A DNA stretch of 64,000 bases, taken from contig CAWJNN010000087.1 of NCBI GenBank assembly GCA_963844115.1, positions 62,001-126,000 on the forward strand, written 5' to 3'. Source of the stretch: CS4-C045 sp963844115. GTDB lineage: Bacteria > Planctomycetota > Planctomycetia > Pirellulales > UBA7805. The notes under the pieces are model-generated. The model did not search any database. It was not told the DNA's origin and saw only the letters and a list, made by a program, of their open reading frames with translations. The position numbers were made by a program, and so were the translations under genes. Below, one piece after another: positions 18,716-28,278 of this stretch. Every line of letters begins with the position of its first letter. Within the stretch, counting starts at the first letter, position 1.

Positions 18716-18762
18716 CCCGGCGCTTTCCTTGACACCTTTATTTCCTGTTATTTCCTCGAGCG

Positions 18763-19773
18763 CTACGACCTGGATTGTCGCCGTGGCGTGACGGAAGCAC
18801 TTATTTCCCTCTGACCCCGCTTCACCACGATCGTCATCGGCTCGGCCGTTACCTTGTCCAGCAGGGCCAAAACGAAGTGCGGCCCCTCGCGGATCTGCAT
18901 GTCGTCCATACGTAACACGATATCACCTCGACGGATTCCGGCGGCGTGGGCGGGTGAATCCGATTTCACCCCCGTGACCTTTGCTTCGTCCGCGTGGCAA
19001 TCGACCTTTATGCCTAGCGAATAGTCGTAGCGGCTTTCGTCCATGAAGACTTTGGCGAAAGCGGCTCGCGTGTGGTCAACCCGGATATGTCGAGACGTCA
19101 GGTTCAGAGTCGTGATTTTTACGTGGACGTGAGCGATCTGTTCGCCACGCAGATTAAAAACAGGTCCGCCGGAATCACCTTCACGTATATCCGCTTTACC
19201 AATCTGAATCTGAGTGCCGCCCCCGCATGTCGCCTTTTCGATCTCGCCGAAGTTCACCGTATGGCGCCGGCCGTCGGGATTGCCGATGACCATAACTCTT
19301 TCCCCCTTCTTGACCTTTTTGCTGTGGCCAAGTTTGACGCAGGGAAGCTTTTCCTTCGGTTCGATTTTCAGGATCGCCGTATCGTAACTTCCGCCAGCCC
19401 GACCCAGAACGCGATAGTCATAAGACTTTCCGTTGCCCAAATAGACTTTGTGGGTCTCACCCACAGCCGTGACGTGCTCGCAAGTCAAGATGTAGCCGTC
19501 TTCGTGAAGGATGGAGCCGGAACCGCGGCTGGCCCATTTGCCTTGAGCGTCACGGCCAATGATCTCGATATCAACCGCCAGCGACCACCCATGGCGTTTC
19601 ACCTCGGCTTCGGACATCCAAGGAGGCCGTTCCGATTCGGCATTTTTCGGAATTGGCGTCTCGGTCGCGGGACTCGTTTCGATTTTTGAATCCACAACGG
19701 CCGTCGCATCGTCCGCGATGGCAACCGGGAATTCCGTGGTAAGAAGCCAACTGATCAAAAAGCCAACTAGCAC
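18763..19773 (-). CDS. Secreted trypsin-like serine protease with PDZ domain
   Basis: 336 residues. Protease domain about residues 65-225 with catalytic His100 (ILTCEHV), Asp131 (SYDTAILKI) and Ser201 (REGDSGGPV). PDZ domain about 245-330 (GVKSDSPAHAAGIRRGDIVLRMDD). This is the DegP/HtrA-like layout with a single PDZ. The only in-frame start is GTG at 19773, giving a signal peptide without basic residues; the other frame just upstream holds ATG followed by 'TVLRLR', so a one-base error near 19771-19790 may hide the real start. Probably envelope protein quality control. Confidence 0.83.
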   Translation of the reverse strand: MLVGFLISWLLTTEFPVAIADDATAVVDSKIETSPATETPIPKNAESERPPWMSEAEVKRHGWSLAVDIEIIGRDAQGKWASRGSGSILHEDGYILTCEHVTAVGETHKVYLGNGKSYDYRVLGRAGGSYDTAILKIEPKEKLPCVKLGHSKKVKKGERVMVIGNPDGRRHTVNFGEIEKATCGGGTQIQIGKADIREGDSGGPVFNLRGEQIAHVHVKITTLNLTSRHIRVDHTRAAFAKVFMDESRYDYSLGIKVDCHADEAKVTGVKSDSPAHAAGIRRGDIVLRMDDMQIREGPHFVLALLDKVTAEPMTIVVKRGQREISASVTPRRQSRS

Positions 19774-19891
19774 GAAGTCGCAGAACGGTCATAGAGTCCT
19801 CAATACAATTTCAATTGACCGGCCTTGTGCCGCCGGGCACTATTTTCAACCTTTATCATAGCACGCCTGACGTTACCGTCGGAACCGGCCG

Positions 19892-21535
19892 CTATCGGTT
19901 TCGCTGCCAGCTGCCACTCTGCCACACGAGTTCTCGTTGCCACCAGTAGTCCCCTTGCGCTGCGTCTTCAGGATCAGCGTCATCGGGATCAGCAAATTGA
20001 TACTGATAAAGGTTCATGCGAAAAAAGCGCGGCGGTTCGGCAAACGGTGGTTTGGCCAAAAGATTCAGCACTTCCTCTTGCTGGTGACTGAGTCGCATCA
20101 AAAATCGCTGGAACCACGGACTCATATCACGCACGGGAATGCGCCCGCGAAATTGCAGGATGCGTTCATGACGCAATCCTTCGAACCACATTTGCCAGTC
20201 CAAACGCGGTTGATGGGGCACGACAAGGCGAGGACGCTGCGCTGGATCGCCCGGTTTCCAACGAAATTCGTATGGTTTCCAATTCTGACCATCCAGGCTT
20301 GCTTCCAGCGCAATTTCAGGGCGTGTTTCAGTCATCCGGCGAAACAGGCCATACGAATTGACCATAAAGAACTGGCTGACATTCAATCGCTGCTCGATCG
20401 GCTGACGCTGGCGAGCAGCAACTCGTCCTCCAGGAAATGCAGCAGACCGTAGTTGTCCGGCGCCTGCGACAACCGCGAACAGAAAGAAGGGCGCGACGAT
20501 CCAAACCCGCAAGCTGCGATCCGAGAACAAGCGTGGACAGGGTGGGCCTTCGATCCGGCGTTGCAGTGCCTGGGGCCAGACGCGGTCGTCCAACAGGGTG
20601 ATCGCCAGCACCGCGGTCAATAGGTTGAAGAAGTTGTAATTACCAGTGGCAGCGATTAATGCCATCAAGAAAACGATACTTGCGGCGGCGATGTAACGGC
20701 ACCAGCGGGGTCCGAAGACTAAAACGGCGCTGCCGATTTCGATCAGAAAGACGCCAAGAACGCTCAGCTTTTGAAACCATTGCGGAAGTTGCGCTGCATA
20801 AAAGCTGGTCCAGATGGGCAGCGGCTGCGTCCAATAGTGATAATCCATGGCCGTCAGTGTTTCCCACCTATTCACTGGCGGTTCAGCGGGCGGGACGACC
20901 GCGTCGTTCCAGGTCAGTTTGACGACGCCCGACTCAAACATCAGTCGAATCAGCAGCCACCAGAGCAGCCATAGCGCAAGGCGCGGTGGGTGAGCGTCCT
21001 TGAATAATCTCGATCGCAAAATTGGCGCCAGAAAAATCGCGATAAAGCCGGTTTCCAGCAACAGGATATCCCATTGAAAACTGGTGAAGACCTGGCCTGC
21101 GTGGACGAGGGACAAATAGCAGGCCCACAGGAAAATCAGTGACGGCATTGGCAGGACGCCGATCATCAGCAGGACGGAAGCGAACGAACCGGCGGCGCAC
21201 AACAGATGCAAGAACCGGTCGCTGCTACTGATCCAAGCTAGCGTCGGCACGTTCCATCGGGACGATTCTGGCGGAACTTGATTTTCGTAGTGCCGTGCAA
21301 CCTGGGGCAAGTATTCTTGAACGGGCGTAATACCGTTGGAACCGATCAGGCCATCCAGTTGCGTCCAGAAAGATACAAATGCGATCAGGTAGATGAAACC
21401 GAGCAGACGCAAGAACAACGTACTGGCGATGTGGTAGGTTCGCGGCGCCGGATCCTTGCCGAACCAGACAGTTCGAAAAATTGAAAACAGCCGTTCATCG
21501 ACACTTGCCGGCGATTGGGCTAATTCTGCTGCCAT
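19892..21535 (-). CDS. Lipase maturation factor family membrane protein
   Basis: 547 residues with about 7-9 membrane helices. Hallmarks of the LMF1/LMF2-like family are visible: 'FTSFQWDILLLETGFIAIFLAP', 'RLMFESGVVKLTWND' and 'LTAMDYHYWTQPLP', and a C-terminal soluble part with 'PRLDWQMWFEGL' and 'PPRFFRMNLYQYQF'. In animals the family helps lipases fold in the ER; the bacterial role is unknown. The start overlaps the end of the upstream acyltransferase gene by 16 bp, so the two are probably co-translated. Confidence 0.88.
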   Translation of the reverse strand: MAAELAQSPASVDERLFSIFRTVWFGKDPAPRTYHIASTLFLRLLGFIYLIAFVSFWTQLDGLIGSNGITPVQEYLPQVARHYENQVPPESSRWNVPTLAWISSSDRFLHLLCAAGSFASVLLMIGVLPMPSLIFLWACYLSLVHAGQVFTSFQWDILLLETGFIAIFLAPILRSRLFKDAHPPRLALWLLWWLLIRLMFESGVVKLTWNDAVVPPAEPPVNRWETLTAMDYHYWTQPLPIWTSFYAAQLPQWFQKLSVLGVFLIEIGSAVLVFGPRWCRYIAAASIVFLMALIAATGNYNFFNLLTAVLAITLLDDRVWPQALQRRIEGPPCPRLFSDRSLRVWIVAPFFLFAVVAGAGQLRSAAFPGGRVAARQRQPIEQRLNVSQFFMVNSYGLFRRMTETRPEIALEASLDGQNWKPYEFRWKPGDPAQRPRLVVPHQPRLDWQMWFEGLRHERILQFRGRIPVRDMSPWFQRFLMRLSHQQEEVLNLLAKPPFAEPPRFFRMNLYQYQFADPDDADPEDAAQGDYWWQRELVWQSGSWQRNR

Positions 21536-22737
21536 GAATCGGACCGAATTTCATCGTTCAACGAGGCAAGCATGGACGAAAGTTGCGTGTGTACCGTCTG
21601 CAGCAACGGATCCGCCTCGCCCCGTGGAGGCCGCCCGGGATCGACCGTGATGGGTTCGCCGACCTGAACGATGGGTGCCATCGGCCCATGAATCCGTACC
21701 TTATCTGTCAGATCTTCCTCATACTTCTCGACCGTCTCCAGCAAGCGTTCCGCCACGGGATTCGACTCAACGTAGTCTTCGGGGTAGCAGGAGAGTTGTT
21801 GAGCGAGATAGACGTCGGCCAGCTGACTCCAGCGCCGCACACGTTCCTCCTCGGGTATTTCAGCGGCCACCATATCAGGCAGGATCGCCATGCGCAGGCG
21901 TTTTACACGAGCGATCACGTTGCCCTCGCCGTTTCCGCCGATCCATTCTGATTCCAGCGGCTGCAGCAGATGATCGATCAGGCCAGCGACGCGATCGGGT
22001 ATCGCACCGGTTTGGGGTCGTCCCAGGTACTCGATCTCCTTCAAGCAAAGCAGAGCACGGCCGACTCGGTAGATGCGTTTGATCAGCGGCAGATGTCGCT
22101 GCGGTCGCCAGGTAAGCCAGTTTTCAATATCGGTCAAGACGCGCCCGACCGACTCCTCGACGTCGCCATGGAACACATATTTGATTGCCACCGGATGGAT
22201 TACCACGTCTCCGTCGCCGTTCTTTGCCCGGCGCTTGGCGCCCTGGCGGGCTATGAAGGCAGTACCGTCCATTAGATCAAAGACTTGATCATTAGCGCGG
22301 GTGACGGTGCCTTCCGCAAAAATGACCAGCGGCCGTCGGGCTGTCGCCAGGATATCAATGGCGGCGTTCACGGCAGCGCGATCGAGGCCTTCGCGGTAGA
22401 CGCTGAAACCTCCCAACCTACGGACCGCCCACGCCTGAAAGCCCCCCTGCATAAACAGCCACGAGGCCGCCATCGTGAAAATAGGCTGCCTTGCCGCTAT
22501 CGATAGTGCGCCGACGACCATCGGATCACACGGTCTGGGATGATTCGCGGCCAGCAGGATTCCATGACCTTTGGCCAGCGACTGCTCCAGTCGCTGGATG
22601 TCACGAAATTCGACATTCACAATGCCGAAATTCCTCTTGAGGTACGAGTTCACGAAGGGCGTGAAGAGCTTTATCCAGATTGTGCCTTCGTACGGAGGCA
22701 CGAATTCGTAGGGCTTTTCAAAGACGATATTCTGCAT
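21520..22737 (-). CDS. PlsC-like 1-acyl-glycerol-3-phosphate acyltransferase family protein
   Basis: 405 residues from ATG 22737 (MQNIVFEKPYEF). The acyltransferase HX4D motif is at His66-Asp71 (NHPRPCDP) and the substrate-binding block is 'PLVIFAEGTVTR'. The family transfers acyl chains to lysophospholipids or other acceptors at the membrane. The C-terminal ~200 residues are helical and not typical of PlsC, so the acceptor may differ. Overlaps the lipase maturation factor gene downstream and follows the lectin-domain gene; the three may form a lipid/envelope operon. Confidence 0.85.
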   Translation of the reverse strand: MQNIVFEKPYEFVPPYEGTIWIKLFTPFVNSYLKRNFGIVNVEFRDIQRLEQSLAKGHGILLAANHPRPCDPMVVGALSIAARQPIFTMAASWLFMQGGFQAWAVRRLGGFSVYREGLDRAAVNAAIDILATARRPLVIFAEGTVTRANDQVFDLMDGTAFIARQGAKRRAKNGDGDVVIHPVAIKYVFHGDVEESVGRVLTDIENWLTWRPQRHLPLIKRIYRVGRALLCLKEIEYLGRPQTGAIPDRVAGLIDHLLQPLESEWIGGNGEGNVIARVKRLRMAILPDMVAAEIPEEERVRRWSQLADVYLAQQLSCYPEDYVESNPVAERLLETVEKYEEDLTDKVRIHGPMAPIVQVGEPITVDPGRPPRGEADPLLQTVHTQLSSMLASLNDEIRSDSWQQN

Positions 22738-22809
22738 GCGGCTTCCCTGCTGCTCGACGGCGTAGCCTGCCGCCACTGGCCAAAGGATGTCCCCGCCGAA
22801 CCGCGGCAA

Positions 22810-23985
22810 CTATTTTGGCCGGACCTTTACCTGAACATCGTAGTGGCCGGGGAAATTGTAATTTGCCTGAGCATAGTTGTGTACCATGGCGACCCCGAAT
22901 TGCAGGGTGCCAGACCGCTTGGCCACAAATGTCGCTCGGCCACCAACCTTAATCGCCTGTCCCTGCTCGCCGATCCTTGCGCACAGTGTCCCGCCGGCGA
23001 TCTCGTTCTGCACATACCAGCCGAATTGGGCGCCACCATCCGGCTTCGACTGCATATTATTTCCCCAGGGCGTCATCATGATCTCCCCATCGGCTCGTAC
23101 GACGATTTCATCACCTTTCGACACCCGCACGCCGGTTGACTTCCAAACACGCTGCACCAGGTTGGCTCCGGAAACTTCCAGCGATTTTTTGACGATGCCG
23201 CGCCCGCTTTGCGGGCGTTCGGCGTGTTGCACGTCGCTCAGCTTGACCGTCAGCTCGCCGTATTTACTGTCAACCTGGAAAGATTCCTCGACGATCTTGC
23301 CAACGACGGTGAACTTCGTCGTGGTGATGAAGTCATCGCGCTGCCAGGGCCGATCCGCGAGATCTGAATCGAACTCGTCGTCCTTCGTGTCCGATTCGTC
23401 CAGCTCTTTCCGAATCTGATCGACTCGGTTTTTTCGCTCCAGATTAGAATCGTTTTCGTATCGCACTAGCAGGTTTTGGATTTTGTTCCCGTACGCAACT
23501 AGTTCCTTATAGGATTGTTCGCGAGCTCGAAATTCATCTGCCCCCAGACCCTCAAACAACTCGTCGATCTTCGTGGCCAGATTGGGATAGCTGTTTAAGC
23601 CCGGCTGAAATCTCACGATCTTATCGACGGGGATCTTCAGCGGACCGAATTCGGTGGTGACCGAAATATCTGGCGACGACAACTCGCCGGCAATGACCGA
23701 TCCGTCTTTCAGGTGCAGGCGAATATAGCGGGGTTTGATCGTCGCCTCGGGCGTCGCGGTCGATCCTTCGTCATCATCTTTGGACGAGGATTCGGTGGCA
23801 CGCTCCTCTTCTTTGTCGTCGGGCTCGGCAGGGCCAAACGGATCGTCGGGATCGGTTTCGTCAAACAGGTCGATTTGTACCGTTGGAAGCGGTTTCGCAT
23901 CCTCGGCCAGAACTTCCGCGGCCGCATTCCAGGTGAGAAGGCCACCTGCCGTCAGACAAATCGCCAGTCGGTATATTTTCGCCAT
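22810..23985 (-). CDS. Secreted protein with C-terminal PA-IL (LecA)-like domain
   Basis: 391 residues from ATG 23985 with a signal peptide (AICLTAGGLLTWNAAAEVLA). A very acidic low-complexity stretch (about residues 30-75) is followed by a beta-rich domain. A second domain of the same type ('FTVVGKIVEESFQVDSKYGEL') precedes a C-terminal ~110-residue domain with 'VSKGDEIVVRADGEI', 'GTLCARIGEQGQAIKVGG' and 'GTLQFGVAMVHNYAQANYN'. That pattern resembles the galactose-binding PA-IL lectin fold, suggesting carbohydrate binding outside the cell. Upstream are two short repeats. Confidence 0.65.
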   Translation of the reverse strand: MAKIYRLAICLTAGGLLTWNAAAEVLAEDAKPLPTVQIDLFDETDPDDPFGPAEPDDKEEERATESSSKDDDEGSTATPEATIKPRYIRLHLKDGSVIAGELSSPDISVTTEFGPLKIPVDKIVRFQPGLNSYPNLATKIDELFEGLGADEFRAREQSYKELVAYGNKIQNLLVRYENDSNLERKNRVDQIRKELDESDTKDDEFDSDLADRPWQRDDFITTTKFTVVGKIVEESFQVDSKYGELTVKLSDVQHAERPQSGRGIVKKSLEVSGANLVQRVWKSTGVRVSKGDEIVVRADGEIMMTPWGNNMQSKPDGGAQFGWYVQNEIAGGTLCARIGEQGQAIKVGGRATFVAKRSGTLQFGVAMVHNYAQANYNFPGHYDVQVKVRPK

Positions 23986-24000
23986 ATCAGCCCATCCCCC

Positions 24001-24060
24001 AAGAAGCAAAGAAGAATCGCCCCCGACCCCAAGAAGCAAAGAAGAATCGCCCCCGATCGC
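24001..24060. repeat. Two tandem copies of a 30-bp unit
   Basis: The unit AAGAAGCAAAGAAGAATCGC followed by CCCCGACCCC occurs at 24001-24030 and again at 24031-24060, with only the last bases differing. It lies directly upstream of the lectin-domain gene start. Confidence 0.85.
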
Positions 24061-24330
24061 AGTTAACCGTATTTTGAGGCATTCGCGACCGAATGTGAAG
24101 TCGCCGAACGTATTTTATCGACCTCGACAATCCAAGTATCGCGAAATCTCCCGGCACGCACGGAGCGATCATGTAACGCGTTTGTAACCGCCCCTGCCCC
24201 GCCCCTGCCCCTGCTCCTGCAGCTGATTATGGAACGAGGACACAAGATCGAGCGCAGGCATGCGCCGGCCTGGCAAGGCGCGAATCGCTAGGACACGCAA
24301 TGATGCACGTCGCCGAGACGTTCGCTCCCA

Positions 24331-24455
24331 GTAGAACGGAACTTGTTCCGTTTACGTGCGGCAAGCCGTGGAGGCTCAAACGGAACAAGTACAAAACTGG
24401 TTCCATTTATTTGCGGCAAACCGTGGAGGCCCCAACGGAACAAGTTCCGTTCTAC
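24331..24455. repeat. Inverted-repeat element with GTAGAACGGAACTTGTTCCG arms
   Basis: Left arm 24331-24353 and right arm 24433-24455 are inverse copies (GTAGAACGGAAC... / ...GTTCCGTTCTAC). Between them is a direct duplication of 'GCGGCAAGCCGTGGAGGC' (second copy GCGGCAAACCGTGGAGGC). Lies just past the stop of the oxidoreductase gene. A small non-autonomous element or a strong transcript-end structure. Confidence 0.7.
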
Positions 24456-24464
24456 CACCTGGAT

Positions 24465-25762
24465 CTAAACCGATTCGGGTACTACATAGGGTGCCCGGTA
24501 TTCACGAGTCAGCATTTTGTTCGCCTCGTCGTCGCCAACGAACTTCTCGGCGGCGGGGTCGAATTGCAGCTGGCGGCCGGTGCGGTAGGCGATATTACCC
24601 AAATGGGCCAGTGCCGAGCTGTAATGCGCCGATTCAACCGGTCCGTTTTGGTCTTCTGTTTTTCGCGAGCGAACGGCTTCAATGAAATTGGCGACGTGAT
24701 ATCCCATCGCGTCGCTATCGTCGCGACGGGACGGTCCCTCCTTGCCTTTGTCGTCGTAAATGCGATAGCTGCTGTAACCATCGACGACGAGGATACCTTC
24801 GCTTCCGTAGAAAATATTTCCGACACCCACACCCTGTTCAGAATTCGTGTGCCAATGCCGGACCTCGAATTGAATCAGCTTGTTTTGGTCTGGATATTTG
24901 TAGCACGACGTCAGGACTTCCGGCGTTTCCTTATCATCGTCCCAGAGAAATTTTCCGCCCATGGCAACGACTTCCTTCGGCAATTGGACATCGAGTCCCC
25001 ATTGGCACATGTCCGTTTCATGGATGCCCTGGTTGCCGACGTCACCGTTGCCGAAGTCCCAGTGCCAATGCCAGTTGTAATGCACATAACGACGTGAGAA
25101 CTCACGTTCTTGAGCGGGTCCCTGCCATAGATCCCAGTTTAGATAATCCGGCGCCTGTTCAGGTTGCGTCTTATCGATGGATGCGCGTCGGCGAAAGACC
25201 AGGCCGCGGGCCATATAGACTTCACCGATCGTACCGTTCCGCAAATGTTCGACGCCTTCTCGAATCGCCGGCGAACTGCGCAATTGAACTCCGTGTTGCA
25301 CAATGCGGTTGTACTTCTTTGCCGCTTCGACCATTTTGCGGCCTTCAAAGATGTTGTGGGATCCGGGCTTTTCGACGTAAACATCCTTGCCGGCCTGGCA
25401 GGCCCAGATCGTGGCCAGGGAGTGCCAGTGATTGGGAGTCGCAATCGTACAAATGTCGATATCCTTGCGGTCGAACACTTTGCGCATATCCGACTCGATC
25501 TCGACCTTGCGGCCGTTCGATTTCTCGAATTCCGCCGCGCGCGCCTGCGCGACACGCTGGTCCGGGTCGCAAAACACCGCCAGTTCAACGCCAGGCAGCT
25601 TACTGAACTCTGCGATATGAGACGCCCCCGTCCGTTTACGCCAATCACGGCAATTCGAAGTGTGCTGTTGGCATCTCCCCGAGCTTGCTTGCCGATCAGC
25701 GTGGTGGCTGCGAGTGCCGTTCCGGCAGTGGTGATAAATTTACGGCGCGAGAAATCTGACAT
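24465..25762 (-). CDS. Tat-exported Gfo/Idh/MocA oxidoreductase, one frameshift
   Basis: About 433 residues when read through one frameshift. Start ATG 25762 gives a twin-arginine leader (SRRKFITTAGTALAATTLIG). The Rossmann start 'LRIAVIGVNGRG' follows; the frame breaks in the run of five C at 25625-25629 (plus strand), after which 'SHIAEFSKLPGVELAVFCDP' continues in the other frame, so one G is missing. Further on are 'ATPNHWHS', the catalytic-lysine motif 'YVEKPGSHN' and 'GNQGIHETDM'. Planctomycetes carry many secreted members, thought to act on sugars or sugar derivatives with a bound NAD(P). Confidence 0.88.
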
Positions 25763-25950
25763 GGATGGCGCTCCCACGGTTGGCGTATAGGCGGGTTGAA
25801 GGTTCAGTCGCCGGGCTCGGCGAATACGGTTGGTAGGCGCCGGAATTATAGCCGGAATTTCGATTCGATGCACGATCCTGTTTTTGTTTGCGCAGAAAAT
25901 CTGGCGGTTTGGGCTCGGTTCGTATTTTGGTGCAAACGCTTTGCACACGT

Positions 25951-26038
25951 CGTTTAACGCCCAGCCACAGGCGCCGGCATTCCAGGCGTGCCGGCGCCTG
26001 TCGCCACGGCGACCAGGACGGCTACTGGGCGTTAAACG
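25951..26038. repeat. Palindrome with GTTTAAC/GTTAAAC ends
   Basis: CGTTTAACGCCCAG (25951-25964) and CTGGGCGTTAAACG (26025-26038) are perfect inverse copies. Inside is a second stem, CAGGCGCCGGCA/TGCCGGCGCCTG. The end boxes satisfy RYYYAAC and GTTRRRY, so it could be an isolated attC-like site or a MITE. The remaining 25763-26100 interval shows no gene. Confidence 0.7.
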
Positions 26039-26100
26039 AAATTCTTTGGATTATCCCGTGTGTCCAGACGGCTGGGCGCCCTGCGCGTGGACGTTTGATT

Positions 26101-26997
26101 CTAGATGCTGATGCTCGCTTCCAATTCGTCACGCTTGGGGCGGATGTATTCCTGCGTTCCCTCGCGGATTACCTCATCGCCCGGCACCAGATCGAACGGC
26201 AGATATTCGGCAACCTTTTCGTGGTCGCCGATGCCTTTGATGCATTCGTACATCGGGCTGAAGTCCGTGTTCACCGCCTGGTCGAACAGGCTCTCGAAAC
26301 TATCAATAACAAAATAGACCGGCTGAAAATCGTTGATATAAACCCGGGTCCGCATACAGCGGTCCAGGTCGAACTTTACATGGTGTGCGGACGGATCGTC
26401 GAGACAGTATTGGGCCTCACCGTAGGAAGAGGCGAGCCCGGCGCCGTAAAGCTTCAGACCGTCCTCCTTCTTGATCAATCCAAATTCGATCGTCCACCAG
26501 TTCAACCGCGCCAAGTTCTTGGTTGTCTTGTACTTCAGCGCCCGTGCACCACCTTTGCCGTATTCGTGCATGTAATCGGCGTAGGAGGAATTGGTCAGAA
26601 GAGGGATATGGCCAAAGAGGTCATGGAAAATATCGGGCTCTTCCAGGTAATCCAACTGGTCTTTGCGGCGAATAAAGTTGCCGGACGGAAACTTGCGATC
26701 CGTCAGCATATCGAAGAACGCCTTCGACTTTATCAATCCGCGCGTCGCGACAATTTCCCATCCCGTGATTGCTCGCAGCCGCTCGTTGATCGCATGGAAG
26801 TTCGGGATTTGATCTGAAGTAAACCCCAGCGTTTTGATCGCTTCAAGATATTCTGGACAAATGCGTGGAGCCAGCACGCCCATCTGACGTTCGTACAGAA
26901 GCTGCCACGTCTCGTGCTCGTCATCGGTGTAGTCGTTCCACCCCTGATCGATTATCTGATCGGCGTAGCTGGTTGCAGTGGCTCGGTCTACGATCAT
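26101..26997 (-). CDS. phhA: Phenylalanine 4-monooxygenase
   Basis: 298 residues, matching bacterial PhhA length. The enzyme converts phenylalanine to tyrosine with tetrahydropterin, O2 and non-heme iron. Iron ligands are visible: His125 and His130 in 'PDIFHDLFGHIPLL' and Glu171 in 'NWWTIEFGLI'. Other family blocks: 'YGEAQYCLDD' and 'RVYINDFQPVYFVIDSFE'. No regulatory ACT domain. The start ATG 26997 is preceded by a good ribosome site (AGAGGAAG) and by a palindrome. No pterin-recycling gene lies next to it. Confidence 0.95.
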   Translation of the reverse strand: MIVDRATATSYADQIIDQGWNDYTDDEHETWQLLYERQMGVLAPRICPEYLEAIKTLGFTSDQIPNFHAINERLRAITGWEIVATRGLIKSKAFFDMLTDRKFPSGNFIRRKDQLDYLEEPDIFHDLFGHIPLLTNSSYADYMHEYGKGGARALKYKTTKNLARLNWWTIEFGLIKKEDGLKLYGAGLASSYGEAQYCLDDPSAHHVKFDLDRCMRTRVYINDFQPVYFVIDSFESLFDQAVNTDFSPMYECIKGIGDHEKVAEYLPFDLVPGDEVIREGTQEYIRPKRDELEASISI

Positions 26998-27009
26998 CTT
27001 TGACTTCCT

Positions 27010-27028
27010 CTGATATTGATAATATCAG
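27010..27028. promoter_or_regulatory. Palindrome upstream of phhA
   Basis: CTGATATTGATAATATCAG, two perfect 8-bp arms with a 3-bp spacer, immediately upstream of the ribosome-binding site of phhA (13-31 bp before the start). Position and symmetry fit an operator for a dimeric regulator; no matching second site was found nearby. Confidence 0.45.
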
Positions 27029-27294
27029 TTCTCCGGCAGCTGTTTTCAAGGGTGCGGCAGCCAGCGTTTCTTGCAACCAACGTAGTCACCAAGACATACG
27101 CAATGCCACCCGACCGATGTGGCGCGTGGTGCAATGCTTGGATTCACCACGGAGGCACCGACGACACGGAGACGACGAACGCGGCAGTCTTTAAAGCATT
27201 CGTCGAATTGTTGCCTATTTCATACTACTGTCATTGAATAAGTAGAACGTCCCCTTCTGTTCTTTGAGAAGTTCTCTTAGGTCCGGTTGGTCGT

Positions 27295-28182
27295 TCAATC
27301 GACCAGCTTCAGGTAGGGTCGGAGGTCTTGTAATATTGTTTGACCAATGCCGTCCACTTCGGTAATCGCATCGATCGTTTTGTACGGCCGCTGTTGAATA
27401 ATCCGATTCGCCAGCACTTCGCCAATGCCCGGCAGTCTCATAAGCTCGTCGCGTGGGGCGGTATTGAGGTTGATTTTGAAATCAGGGTCAAGTGGCTTGC
27501 CTTTCGTTGCCAACTCAAGTTCCGCATCCTCTTCACGGTCTTCGCGGCGTTCGGCGGGAAGCGAGTTCCAGTCGGTCGCGGCCCAAATTCCAACACCTCG
27601 TTTTGCGGTTTGAAATTCGAGATCCTTGAGCCAATCACGGTGTTCTTCACGAGTGCGTCCATCGGGCGTCTGCCGGCAGACACCGAAAGCGCGGGCAAGT
27701 CCAAGCTTGACGAGTGTTTCGCCCAGATCTTCGTCGTTGCTCGTGGTGACAAAAGCATAAAATCGCTTGTGTCGACCGTCTCCTCGCGCGTCGGCAAACG
27801 CCGTGAGGACCGTAAAGGGATCCTTCAATTCTTTCTTGACGGCCGCCGCAGCCTCTTTTCCCATTTTCTTGGCGGCCGCGATGGAGCTTTCAGGACTTCC
27901 CCCATGGTTAGAAATCCCAAAGTAACGGCGCTGTGCCGCCAGCCGTCTCGCATCGGTGTTGTCGTGGACATGGTACTCAAGGCAATCGACACCGTATAAG
28001 CGGATCGTGTATTGCTTACCCTTCTGGTCTCGTACCAAGAAACTGTCACCGTCAGCCCATTCTGTCGCGACGAAAGTACAATTAGGAAGTGTCTGCAATT
28101 CCGCGGAGGAAGCGAGACTGGGACTATGGAGGAGAAAAATAAGAACTCCGAAAACGAGATATTGCGAAGAGAACGGTTTCAT
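27295..28182 (-). CDS. Secreted SNase-like nuclease with ComEA-type HhH domain
   Basis: 295 residues with a signal peptide. The staphylococcal nuclease fold spans about residues 35-205: 'WADGDSFLVRDQKGKQYTIRLYGVDCLE' (Arg and Asp of the active site), 'FYAFVTTSNDEDLGETLVKLGLARAFG'. A C-terminal helix-hairpin-helix pair follows (about 235-293): 'INLNTAPRDELMRLPGIGEVLANRII' and 'DAITEVDGIG', as in the DNA-uptake protein ComEA. The fusion suggests a secreted DNA-binding nuclease, for nutrient DNA or uptake. Confidence 0.88.
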   Translation of the reverse strand: MKPFSSQYLVFGVLIFLLHSPSLASSAELQTLPNCTFVATEWADGDSFLVRDQKGKQYTIRLYGVDCLEYHVHDNTDARRLAAQRRYFGISNHGGSPESSIAAAKKMGKEAAAAVKKELKDPFTVLTAFADARGDGRHKRFYAFVTTSNDEDLGETLVKLGLARAFGVCRQTPDGRTREEHRDWLKDLEFQTAKRGVGIWAATDWNSLPAERREDREEDAELELATKGKPLDPDFKINLNTAPRDELMRLPGIGEVLANRIIQQRPYKTIDAITEVDGIGQTILQDLRPYLKLVD

Positions 28183-28278
28183 TGATTTTTCCCCCGGCTT
28201 TACGCATCGTGACCAGTGAAGACGTTACGATGCCCGACGTCGATTCTAGCCGTAGCCCGGTTTCCAGGCAACAAATGA

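Noticed and set aside
24300..25097. Plus-strand frame of ~265 codons
   Set aside because: Antisense to the Gfo/Idh/MocA oxidoreductase, which has clear motifs.
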